DNA of 53,155 nt from Candidatus Sulfopaludibacter sp. SbA4. GTDB lineage: Bacteria > Acidobacteriota > Terriglobia > Bryobacterales > Bryobacteraceae. Positions 31,907 to 39,442 of the stretch are shown here, one piece after another (the first letter of the stretch is position 1; each line of letters begins with the position of its first letter). The stretch is taken from positions 17,744 to 70,898 of the forward strand of contig OMOG01000165.1 of the NCBI GenBank assembly GCA_900290305.1. Reading direction: 5' to 3'. The position numbers were made by a program, and so were the translations under genes. A model generated the notes under the pieces. That model ran no database searches. It saw only the letters and a list, made by a program, of their open reading frames with translations, and was not told where the DNA came from.

Positions 31907-31935
31907 TTGCAATGGTTGGGACACTCTGATACTAT
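31907..31935 (+). promoter_or_regulatory. Sigma70-type promoter for RRM gene
   Basis: TTGCAA (31907-31912), a 17-bp spacer and TACTAT (31930-31935). This leaves a leader of about 60 bases before the ATG at 32003. Such a leader could carry autoregulation by the RNA-binding product, but no structure is obvious. Confidence 0.55.
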
Positions 31936-32002
31936 CTAGTTGGCAGAGAATCCTTCCCTTGAAGTGCCGCAAATCCAACCGACGGAGCAAATAATCAACT
32001 GA

Positions 32003-32422
32003 ATGAGCTTCACCGTATTTCTTGGCAACCTCCCGACTTGGGTCACCGCTGATGACATCAAACAATGGCTCACCGCCGAGGGCTTGGTGGCCGACGCCGT
32101 TAAAGTGATCCGTAACCATGAAACGCAGGAATCCAAGGGCTTCGCATTTGTCGAAGCACCGACCGCCGACGAAATGCAGGCGATTATTCGCCGCTTCGAT
32201 CGCGCACCGCTGGAGGACCGGCTTCTGCGGGCCAACCCGGCACAACCCCCCAAAGGAAAAGACGCGCCGCGCACGCCGCCGGCACAGCAGCAACAGGCAG
32301 TCGCAGCTCCCAATGCCACTCGCAATATCCAGCCCCGTCCCGAGCGCCGAAAGCGCGGCGGAAGAGATCGCGAGCACACGCCCCGCAGCGCCTTCGCCAC
32401 CGAACTGGCCAAGGTCCTGTAA
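32003..32422 (+). CDS. RRM-domain RNA-binding protein
   Basis: A 139-residue protein with one N-terminal RNA recognition motif (about 1-82). RNP2 is seen as VFLGNL and RNP1 as KGFAFVEA. The RRM binds single-stranded RNA through the aromatic residues of these motifs. The C-terminal 55 residues are a Pro/Gln/Arg-rich, disordered-looking tail (PPAQQQQAVA, RRKRGGRDRE). Small RRM proteins of this shape occur in cyanobacteria and acidobacteria, often linked to stress or cold. The gene stands alone with its own promoter. Confidence 0.92.
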   Translation: MSFTVFLGNLPTWVTADDIKQWLTAEGLVADAVKVIRNHETQESKGFAFVEAPTADEMQAIIRRFDRAPLEDRLLRANPAQPPKGKDAPRTPPAQQQQAVAAPNATRNIQPRPERRKRGGRDREHTPRSAFATELAKVL

Positions 32423-32567
32423 GGCCGGACGCGCCGCGCCCCCGGATGCGGCCGCAGCGGTTCCCTATCAGTTCCACACCTGTGAACGCAGGGCACATTG
32501 GTCCTCAATCTATTCCATTTATTTTCAGTTATTTGCAATTGGCAGCGTGCGTGCTTTTTCGCACCGC

Positions 32568-33851
32568 ATGAAATATGCCTGGCTTGGCTGCCTGCTGTTT
32601 GGCGGCCTGCTCTTCGGGGGAACGCAGGATTCCGAGTTCAATGTCAACACGCGCTACACGGTGGAGAACGTGGTGGTGTCGGGTGACGGTTGGACCACCG
32701 ACGTCGGGGCCGGCGGCGCGAGCGACGAGCGGATCAGCTCGGGATTGCGGAAGGATATTGCGGCACTCATTGGGGAGAAGTTGAATCCGACGGTACTCGA
32801 CGAAATGGCCAGGCGGCTGCGGAAGGAATTTCACGCGCGCACGGTGGAGCAGCGGGTGCTGCGCGGCAAGAGCCCGGACTACGTGCAGGTGGTGTTCGAA
32901 GTGAAACTGCGGCCCACGCGCTTTGACATATCGGTTCCCAAATTTCTCTACAGCGGCAAACAGGGCTGGAGCGGGGCGGTGGAAGGGACCGCCACGGTGA
33001 AGCAGAACGGCTTCACGCTGGGGCTGGTGAGCGACGGCGATGAACTGGTGGAGCGCTACGCGGGAATCGTGGCGCGATACGAGAATACGCGGCTGGGCAC
33101 GGACCGGGTGCACTTCCGCTTCGCGTTCGAGAGCTACCACGAGCAGTGGAACAGCAACACGGTGGATCGGGCGGACGCGACACAAGAAAGAACACAGGCA
33201 GGAATGCCTGTGCTACCCTACCGCGCGCGCCAGAATTTCGAGCCCGAGGTGACGTTTGTGCTGTCCAGGCCCCTGACCCTGAGCGTGGGGACCAGCTTCC
33301 AGAGATTTCAAGAACAGTTTCCGGCCGCGCAGACCGAGTCCGCTAACGCCTTTGTTACAACTCTGCGCTATCATCGGCGGCTGGAGGATTCGGAAAACCA
33401 GCAAGACCTGGACGCAGGCTACAACCTGCGCGCGGCCACCAGAATTTTGGGCAGCGACTTCGCGTACGCCCGGCACCGCTGGGAACTGCGCTACATGCTG
33501 ACTCACGGCAAGAGCGTGGTGATCGACGACTTGACCAGCGGGATGATCACGGGCCGGGCTCCGCTGTTCGAGCGTTTTGTACTAGGCAACAGCAGTACTC
33601 TGCGGGGATGGAACAAGTACGAACTGGATCCGCTGGGCGGAAACCGCATGGTGCATAACACCGTCGAGTATCGTTACGGCGTATTTCAGCTCTTTTACGA
33701 CAGCGGCGCGATTTGGGACGACGGTGAAGCCGCGGTGGTAAGGCATTCGGCCGGGGTGGGGCTGCGGCAGGGCAATTTCTCGCTGGCCGTGGCGTTTCCC
33801 ATTCGCGAGGGGCATATCGACCCGATCTTCATGGTGGGCATGAACTATTGA
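32568..33851 (+). CDS. BamA/TamA-like outer-membrane surface antigen
   Basis: A 427-residue protein with a signal peptide (MKYAWLGCLLFGGLLFGG), one POTRA-like N-terminal domain (about 25-125) and an Omp85/surface-antigen (D15) beta barrel ending in VGMNY. The barrel has the Omp85 loop-6 motif variant LRGW (about 345-348). It should sit in the outer membrane and move or insert proteins or lipids. It has fewer POTRA domains than BamA and is shorter, so it is a secondary Omp85 family member. At about residues 209-217 a palindromic repeat is read in frame (TQAGMPVLP), probably in an exposed loop. The ATG at 32568 is chosen for the signal peptide; the longer frame upstream is not coding. Confidence 0.8.
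   Translation: MKYAWLGCLLFGGLLFGGTQDSEFNVNTRYTVENVVVSGDGWTTDVGAGGASDERISSGLRKDIAALIGEKLNPTVLDEMARRLRKEFHARTVEQRVLRGKSPDYVQVVFEVKLRPTRFDISVPKFLYSGKQGWSGAVEGTATVKQNGFTLGLVSDGDELVERYAGIVARYENTRLGTDRVHFRFAFESYHEQWNSNTVDRADATQERTQAGMPVLPYRARQNFEPEVTFVLSRPLTLSVGTSFQRFQEQFPAAQTESANAFVTTLRYHRRLEDSENQQDLDAGYNLRAATRILGSDFAYARHRWELRYMLTHGKSVVIDDLTSGMITGRAPLFERFVLGNSSTLRGWNKYELDPLGGNRMVHNTVEYRYGVFQLFYDSGAIWDDGEAAVVRHSAGVGLRQGNFSLAVAFPIREGHIDPIFMVGMNY
33192..33217. repeat. In-frame palindromic repeat in Omp85-like gene
   Basis: ACACAGGCAGGAATGCCTGT followed by GCTACC. It is almost identical to 23949-23974 in ligD and is read in the same frame. Confidence 0.9.
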
Positions 33852-33884
33852 ACGAAACGCAGTATTGACGGGCATGAAATCTTG

Positions 33885-34520
33885 ATGGCGCTACCCGCGC
33901 GGGACATCCGGATCAGCCGAAGGAGCTGGCTTCTGGCCGGCTTGGCTATCCCTCTATCCGCGGCGCGGGGGGACGACCCGCTGGAGGTGACGTTCGACGG
34001 CGACAACATCCACGTGGCGGCTCCGGGCTTGCATTTTCTGACGGGCAAGCCTCTGGAACGGCTGAAGAATGCGGCTACGGTGGTGTTCGTTTCGCAGATC
34101 ACGTTATTCAGCGACGATCGTGGAACGATCTTCCGGCGGCCGGTGGCGGAACGGCTGATCGTGAGTTACTCCCTGTGGGAGGAGAAGTTCTCCGTAACCA
34201 TCCGCGGCGGCGATTCGAACCGCACCACGCCGCGGCTGCTTACGGCGCAGCAGGCCGAATCGTGGTGCATCGAAAACCTCGCGATCAGTTCGTTGGGGAT
34301 GGCGCCGGAACGTCCGTTCTGGCTGCGGTTCGAGCTGCGCGCGGCGGAACAGAAGGACCTGGGCAGCCTGTTGGGCGATACGGGCATCAGCCTGGGCGGC
34401 CTGATCGCGTTCCTGGGCCAGAAGCGCGGCGCCAACGATCCGTACTGGAGACGAGACGCGGGCCCGTTGCGTCTGATGGACCTGCCCCGCTTGTTTTCCG
34501 TCCGCGGGCGAATCGGGTGA
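33885..34520 (+). CDS. DUF4390-like exported protein upstream of NtrY
   Basis: A 211-residue exported protein. The N-terminus has an RR-containing signal (ISRRSWLLAGLAIPLSAARG) that could be Tat- or Sec-type. The rest is beta-rich (LEVTFDGDNIHVAAP, SVTIRGGDSN, PFWLRFELRAAEQKDL). Position and size fit the DUF4390-type proteins often encoded just before NtrY-like kinases, but family membership is inferred. ATG 33885 is used; TTG 33882 is in frame too. The stop overlaps the kinase start by 4 bp (GTGA). It may act as a periplasmic accessory or signal protein for the kinase. Confidence 0.65.
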   Translation: MALPARDIRISRRSWLLAGLAIPLSAARGDDPLEVTFDGDNIHVAAPGLHFLTGKPLERLKNAATVVFVSQITLFSDDRGTIFRRPVAERLIVSYSLWEEKFSVTIRGGDSNRTTPRLLTAQQAESWCIENLAISSLGMAPERPFWLRFELRAAEQKDLGSLLGDTGISLGGLIAFLGQKRGANDPYWRRDAGPLRLMDLPRLFSVRGRIG

Positions 34521-35920
34521 ATCGGCTTCGCAACAGACTGATCCTGATATTCCTGGCTGCCACATTAGTGCCGCTTGCGGCCACCGTGTGGATCACGACT
34601 TCGCTGCTGGAATGGAGCCTGGATTTCTCGGCGACCGGCAAGCTGGAGAAGCTCTCCCAATCGCTGGAACGCACCGGTAAGGAGCTGTATCAGCGGCAGC
34701 GCGCCGATCTTAAACGGCAGGCGCAGGACGGCAGCCTGACGCCGCGGAAATACACCGCCCGCGATCGGGCCACCTGGCCGGCCGAAGTGAAGCGCTTCGC
34801 GGAGGGCGGCCAGGCGGACGATTTGGTGCCCGCGGGCCACGACGGCGATCGCCTGGATTACTTTGTCCGGCATGGCGATGACGTCTGGTCGTATTCGGCC
34901 AGCCTGGGGGAAGTGGCGATGGACCGGCTGACGCGCGAGATCGCGGATGCGCGTGGCCTGGTCAGCGCATCCCAGGAACTGGATTTGAAGCACGGATTGA
35001 AGCTGGTGTACATCCTGGGGGCGACGGCTATCTGGCTGGTGTCGCTGGCGCTGCTGGTGTACCTGGCGCATCGCATCAGCCGGCCCATCCAGCAGTTGAC
35101 CGCCGGATTGACGGAGCTGGCCGGCGGGGACTTGAATGCGCGGGTCGAGACCCAGCGCGACGACGAAATCGGACGCGCCATCCAGGCCTTCAATCACATG
35201 GCCGGCAAGCTGCAGGAGAGCACGGAGCGGCTGGTGTACCTGCGGCAGCTTGCGAGCTGGCAGACGCTGGCGCGCAAGATGGCGCACGAGGTGAAGAATT
35301 CTCTGACGCCCATCCGGCTCACGGTGGAAGAGATGCTGGCGCGGTACGACGATGCGGACCGCGGGTTCATGGAACAGGCCACGCAGATCGTGTGTGACGA
35401 GATCGAGACCCTGGAGCGGCGCATCCGCGCCTTTTCGCAGTTCGCCACGGAGCCGCCGGTGACGCCGCTGCCGATGGACGTGAATTCGCTGCTGCAGGAG
35501 CGCATCGCGTTTCTCAGGAATGCGCACCCGGAAGTGGCGTACGAGTGCCGCCTGGAGGACCGCGTGCCGCCCATCCTGGCGGACCAGGACCTGGTCAAGG
35601 GGATTCTCACGAACCTGCTGGAGAACGCGGCCGAAGCGGCGGGCGAGGGCGGCCGCATCCTGGGAGTGACGGCGGAGGAGAACGGGCGCGTGGCCATCGA
35701 GGTTCACGATTCCGGTCCGGGGCTGAGCGAGCAGGCGCGGGCCTCGCTGTTCCAACCGACCATTTCGTTCAAGAAGAGGGGCATGGGGCTGGGGCTTTCG
35801 ATTGCGCGCAAGAGCGCGCTGCTATCGGTGGTGGTGAAAGGAGAACTGGGCGGCGCAGGCTTCCGCGTGCTGCTGCCGGTTGTGACCAATGGCTTCCAAA
35901 CGCGTGCTGATCGTGGATGA
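34517..35920 (+). CDS. NtrY-like sensor histidine kinase
   Basis: A 467-residue membrane kinase. There are two membrane helices (about 5-25 and 160-180) around a periplasmic region, a HAMP domain (about 184-235: RISRPIQQLTAGLTELAGGD) and a HisKA box, KMAHEVKNSLTPIRLTVEEM, with the phospho-acceptor His at about 257. The ATPase domain has LLENAAEAAGEGG, DSGPGL and GMGLGLSIARK. The GTG start at 34517 is fixed by the GTGA overlap with the upstream stop and gives the first membrane helix directly. The next gene (NtrC/NtrX-type regulator) overlaps by 32 bp. The pair probably controls sigma-54 promoters; the signal is unknown. Confidence 0.9.
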   Translation: MNRLRNRLILIFLAATLVPLAATVWITTSLLEWSLDFSATGKLEKLSQSLERTGKELYQRQRADLKRQAQDGSLTPRKYTARDRATWPAEVKRFAEGGQADDLVPAGHDGDRLDYFVRHGDDVWSYSASLGEVAMDRLTREIADARGLVSASQELDLKHGLKLVYILGATAIWLVSLALLVYLAHRISRPIQQLTAGLTELAGGDLNARVETQRDDEIGRAIQAFNHMAGKLQESTERLVYLRQLASWQTLARKMAHEVKNSLTPIRLTVEEMLARYDDADRGFMEQATQIVCDEIETLERRIRAFSQFATEPPVTPLPMDVNSLLQERIAFLRNAHPEVAYECRLEDRVPPILADQDLVKGILTNLLENAAEAAGEGGRILGVTAEENGRVAIEVHDSGPGLSEQARASLFQPTISFKKRGMGLGLSIARKSALLSVVVKGELGGAGFRVLLPVVTNGFQTRADRG

Positions 35921-37235
35921 CGAAGAGAATATCGGGCGCTCCCTGCGGATGATTCTGGAACGCGAAGGCTACGGAGTGAACGTGTGCAAATCGGTGGCGG
36001 AATTCGGGCGCCATCCGGACGCGCACCGGGCCGACGCGTACCTGTTCGACATGAAGCTGCCGGACGGCAACGGGATCGACCTGCTGCGGGCGGTGAAGCA
36101 GAACGGCGCGTCGTCGCCGGCCATCATGATTTCCGGGCACGGCACCATTGCGGACGCGGTGGAGGCCACGCGCGCCGGAGCGTTCGATTTCCTGGAAAAG
36201 CCGCTGAGCCGCGACCGCGTCCTGCTGGCGGTGAAGAATGCCATGGAGCACGCCACGCTGCGGCAGGAGAACGAGCGGCTGCGCGACCTGGTGGGCGGCG
36301 CGTCGAAGATGATCGGGACCAGCCCGGCTTGGCTGCGCGTAGTCGAGCAGGCGTCCATGGCGGCGCGGTCGGATGCGCGCGTGCTGCTGATCGGCGAATC
36401 GGGGACGGGGAAGGAGCTGCTGGCGGCGCACATTCACGCCTCCAGCCCGTTCGCCGCGGGGCCGTTCGTGAAGGTGAATTGCGCGGCCATTCCGACGGAG
36501 CTGATCGAGACGGAGCTGTTCGGGCACGAGAAGGGATCGTTCACCGGCGCCACGGCCTCGCGGCGCGGCAAGTTCGAGATGGCCGACGGCGGCACGATTT
36601 TCCTGGACGAAGTGGGCGACCTGCACGGGGCGTCGCAGGCCAAGCTGCTGCGCGTGCTGCAGGAGGGCGAGTTTCATCGCGTGGGCGGCGAGCAGATCAT
36701 CCGCGTGAGTGTGCGGGTGATTTCGGCGACCAATCGCGATCTGAGCGGGATGGTGATGGCGGAGAAGTTCCGCGAGGACCTGTACTACCGGTTGAGCGTG
36801 GTGCCGATCCGGGTGCCGTCGCTGCGCGAGCGGCCGCACGACGTTCGCCAGTTGGCCGAATATTTCCTGGAGGATTTCTGCGCGCGCAACAATTTCAAGA
36901 AGAAGACGCTGGACGAAACGGTGTATCCGCTGCTCGAGAGCTATGCGTGGCCGGGGAACGCGCGGGAGCTGCGCAACGTGATCGAGCGCATGGCCATTTT
37001 GACGGCGGGCGAGCGTCTGACGCGCGATTCGATTCCGGTGGAGGTGCGGGTGCAGCGCGAGGCGGGGCCGAAATCGACCATCCAAGAGGCGCGGGAATCG
37101 GCCGAGCGCGAGCACATCCTGCGGGCGCTCGAGGAATCCAACTGGAACGTCTCGGGAGCGGCGCGGGCGTTGGGGATGGAGCGGACGAATCTGCACAAGC
37201 GCATTAAGGCGCTGGGGCTCACGCGGGGGCAGTAG
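35889..37235 (+). CDS. NtrC/NtrX-family sigma-54-dependent response regulator
   Basis: A 448-residue regulator. The receiver domain has Asp at about 54 (LFDMKLPDGNG). The AAA+ domain has Walker A GESGTGKE (about 169-176), the sigma-54 contact loop GSFTGA (216-221; Ser replaces Ala of the usual GAFTGA), Walker B GGTIFLDEVGDL and the arginine-finger region FREDLYYRLSVVPI. The FIS-type DNA-binding helix-turn-helix is at the C-terminus (ALEESNWNVSGAARALGMER). It should activate RNA polymerase with sigma-54 when phosphorylated by the overlapping NtrY-like kinase. No -24/-12 promoter was identified in the window. Confidence 0.93.
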   Translation: MASKRVLIVDDEENIGRSLRMILEREGYGVNVCKSVAEFGRHPDAHRADAYLFDMKLPDGNGIDLLRAVKQNGASSPAIMISGHGTIADAVEATRAGAFDFLEKPLSRDRVLLAVKNAMEHATLRQENERLRDLVGGASKMIGTSPAWLRVVEQASMAARSDARVLLIGESGTGKELLAAHIHASSPFAAGPFVKVNCAAIPTELIETELFGHEKGSFTGATASRRGKFEMADGGTIFLDEVGDLHGASQAKLLRVLQEGEFHRVGGEQIIRVSVRVISATNRDLSGMVMAEKFREDLYYRLSVVPIRVPSLRERPHDVRQLAEYFLEDFCARNNFKKKTLDETVYPLLESYAWPGNARELRNVIERMAILTAGERLTRDSIPVEVRVQREAGPKSTIQEARESAEREHILRALEESNWNVSGAARALGMERTNLHKRIKALGLTRGQ

Positions 37236-37255
37236 GTTTGAGCGGGGTGCGGCAC

Positions 37256-37606
37256 TTACTCTGGGAAGTCGGTCTCGAGGATCCCGGAGATCTGCCTTCG
37301 TAGGACAGGTACCTCGTCTGCCGCCGCTACCCACAGGATTTGCCAGTCCAAATCGAAATAGGCATGCACAATGCGGTTCCTCACGCTTACAATTTGATGC
37401 CAAGGCACTTCGGGGTGTCCGTCTCGCACAGACGGCGAGAGCCGATTGATAGCCTCACCGATTACGGTCAGGTGATGGAGCACGGCCGCCTGTAAAATCC
37501 CATCGTTTAGAAACGACTGTTCCGATGTGGTCGCGACGATCGCTTCGATCTTGCGGGCGGCTTCCAGAATATCATTGAGGAACGACGAGTCACGCCGTAT
37601 AGACAA
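37256..37606 (-). CDS. hepT: HepT-like HEPN toxin (DUF86)
   Basis: A 116-residue HEPN-domain RNase-type toxin. The active-site motif RNRIVHAYF (an Rx4HxY form) is visible at about residues 76-84. In type VII systems the Tyr after the His is AMPylated by the MntA antitoxin. The start is TTG 37606, supported by GAGAGG 6 bp upstream; no ATG or GTG is suitably placed. It overlaps the antitoxin gene by 17 bp, so the two are coupled with the antitoxin first. It converges on the NtrC gene. Confidence 0.88.
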   Translation of the reverse strand: MSIRRDSSFLNDILEAARKIEAIVATTSEQSFLNDGILQAAVLHHLTVIGEAINRLSPSVRDGHPEVPWHQIVSVRNRIVHAYFDLDWQILWVAAADEVPVLRRQISGILETDFPE

Positions 37607-37895
37607 GCTGGGCCTCTCGCAAAACGTGAGGACGCACCCGCGGCTTCAGTCCGGTTTTTGTGACGAGGTCCACCCTTCTCCCGAGCAGACCCTGAAGCTC
37701 ATCATTCAACGACTCGAATTTGACTAGCCCAATCCGGGCACCTGGTTTGAAATCAACCAGGATGTCGATGTCGCTTTCGGGCAGCATATCCCCGCGGGCG
37801 GCCGAGCCGAAGACGGAGAGCTCCTGTACATCATAGCGCCGACACACGTCCGCGATACGGTCGATTGGGAGTTCGATTCCCGAGGTCAGGATCAT
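37590..37895 (-). CDS. mntA: MntA-like nucleotidyltransferase antitoxin
   Basis: A 101-residue minimal nucleotidyltransferase. The catalytic signature is complete: SVFGSAARGD followed by ESDIDILVDF, giving the GSx-RG and DxD metal-binding motifs, with a later Asp in GRRVDLVTK. It neutralises HepT by transferring AMP to a Tyr of the toxin. The ATG at 37895 has AGGAGA about 5 bp upstream. A TAATAC box lies about 25 bp before the start, with a weak -35. The gene is first in the operon. It lies between the NtrYX operon and the secretory operon at 38102. Confidence 0.9.
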   Translation of the reverse strand: MILTSGIELPIDRIADVCRRYDVQELSVFGSAARGDMLPESDIDILVDFKPGARIGLVKFESLNDELQGLLGRRVDLVTKTGLKPRVRPHVLREAQLVYTA

Positions 37896-38062
37896 CCGAT
37901 TCTCCTAGTTCGTATTATCGGGGATCTCGAATGGAAATGTGACAGGTCGGGCCCGGTCGATTATGCTCCGAACCCCTGGCTCACCCTCCCCTCCGCAACC
38001 CACAGAAGCGGAAGAGGTTAAGTCGCGACAAAAGACCCCCGGCTACACCACTGCTCAAAAAC

Positions 38063-38093
38063 TCTACACTTCTGCCCGGAAGTCGTTTATAAT
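38063..38093 (+). promoter_or_regulatory. Promoter of the 38-46 kb operon, near-leaderless
   Basis: A perfect TATAAT at 38088-38093, with TCTACA (38063-38068) as a possible -35 at 19 bp. The ATG at 38102 is only 8 bp after the -10, and the sequence between has no Shine-Dalgarno, so the first gene is probably read from a leaderless mRNA. Confidence 0.5.
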
Positions 38094-38101
38094 TCGGTGT
38101 A

Positions 38102-39442
38102 ATGGGTCCTGTATTCCTTTTCCGATCTTCCTGCTGGCTGACGATGCTCATGGGGTGTAGCACGGTCCGGGCACAGGGAGTAATTCCGGTCCCATACATC
38201 TACACCGAGGCGTCCCGCTTCGATCCCGCGGCCACCTTAAAGGGCGGCGAGCGCTTTCCCGCCGGCGCCACGCTGCAACTCGTGGCCGCAGGCCGCAAAC
38301 GCGCCCTGGTACCGGGCTTCGCGGCTTCCGCCGATGCCACCGTCTCCTTTGACGGTCAGCGCGTGCTCTTCTCGGGCAAACAGAAACCGGCCGACCCGTG
38401 GCAAATCTGGGAGATCCCGGTAGCCGGCGGCGCCGCGCACCGCATTGTCGCGGACAGAGCCGACGTCATCGCGCCCTTCTACCTGCCCGGCGACCGGATC
38501 GTCTACTCCCGGCGCACGCCGGCCGGCTTTCAACTGGTCACGCTGGGCCTCGATGGCGGCGCGCCGCTTCAGCTCACCTACGGGCCTGGAAACCGCGTGG
38601 CCTGCGATGTACTTCGCGATGGCCGCGTCCTGTTCGAGGCAGCGCACGAGCTTTACACCGTGTACTCCGACGGCAGCGGAGTGGAGAGCTACCGCTGCGA
38701 TCACGGTCCCGACCGCCGCGGCGCGCGCGAGCTCTCTTCCGGCGACATTCTGTTTGAGAGCGGCGGCCGTTTGGCGCGATTTACTTCCGCGCGCGCCGTC
38801 CAACTCGCGGTGCCACTGCCGACAGGGGAGTTCGCCGGTCCGGTGGCCGAAGTCTCACCGGCCGCCTGGCTGATTTCCTACCGGACCGCTGCCACGTCTC
38901 CGTATGGACTTTATCTCTGGAGCCTGGCGGAGACTTCGCCGGAGAAGCTCCTGGCGCCCGCCGCCGAAGCGGTCCAGCCGGTGCTGGTCCAGCCGCGCCC
39001 GGTTCCCAAGCGCCATCCTTCCGGATTGGGCGATCGACAGGGCGCCAACCTCCTGTGCCTGAACGTGTACACGTCCAAGCTGCCCATCGCCGAGGGCTCC
39101 GTGGCCAAGGTACGCGTCTGGGCTCTGAGCGACGCCGGTGCTGCCGTGATGCTCGGCGAGGCTCCCGTGGAAAAGGACGGGTCATTCTTCGTCAACCCGC
39201 CCAGCGAGACGGCCATCCGCTTCGAGCTGCTGGACCGCTCCGGCAAAATCGCCGCGGCTGAGAAAGGCTGGTTCTGGGCGCGCCGGGGCGAGCAGCGCGT
39301 GTGCGTCGGCTGCCACGCTGGTCCGGAGCGGGCACCTGAAAATGCCGTCCCCCAAGTGCTGTTGCGGAGTACGAACCCGGTGAAGATGGGTTGGCAGGCG
39401 AAAGCGCCTGCCCCACAAGGCGTGCCTGGAGGCTCGAAATGA
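38102..39442 (+). CDS. Secreted beta-propeller protein with C-terminal CxxCH haem motif
   Basis: 446 residues with a signal peptide (SCWLTMLMGCSTVRAQG), a TolB/WD-like beta-propeller region (about 40-290; repeats such as DGQRVLFSG and GDRIVYSRR), and a C-terminal domain resembling the middle region of hydrazine-synthase-alpha-type proteins (LLCLNVYTSKLPIAEGSVAK, VEKDGSFFVNPPSETAIRFE). A single haem c motif, CVGCH, with PERAPENAVP after it, lies near the end. The last 18 codons include a palindromic repeat (read GWQAKAPAPQ), which has replaced or extended the natural C-terminus. It is first in an operon of six genes with ATGA overlaps. It probably transfers electrons or binds a substrate in the periplasm; function is otherwise unknown. 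Confidence 0.75.
   Translation: MGPVFLFRSSCWLTMLMGCSTVRAQGVIPVPYIYTEASRFDPAATLKGGERFPAGATLQLVAAGRKRALVPGFAASADATVSFDGQRVLFSGKQKPADPWQIWEIPVAGGAAHRIVADRADVIAPFYLPGDRIVYSRRTPAGFQLVTLGLDGGAPLQLTYGPGNRVACDVLRDGRVLFEAAHELYTVYSDGSGVESYRCDHGPDRRGARELSSGDILFESGGRLARFTSARAVQLAVPLPTGEFAGPVAEVSPAAWLISYRTAATSPYGLYLWSLAETSPEKLLAPAAEAVQPVLVQPRPVPKRHPSGLGDRQGANLLCLNVYTSKLPIAEGSVAKVRVWALSDAGAAVMLGEAPVEKDGSFFVNPPSETAIRFELLDRSGKIAAAEKGWFWARRGEQRVCVGCHAGPERAPENAVPQVLLRSTNPVKMGWQAKAPAPQGVPGGSK
39390..39416. repeat. In-frame palindromic repeat at a gene 3' end
   Basis: GTTGGCAGGCGAAAGCGCCT followed by GCCCCAC, identical to 26121-26147. It is read GWQAKAPAP and lies a few codons before the stop of the haem/propeller gene. 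Confidence 0.9.
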
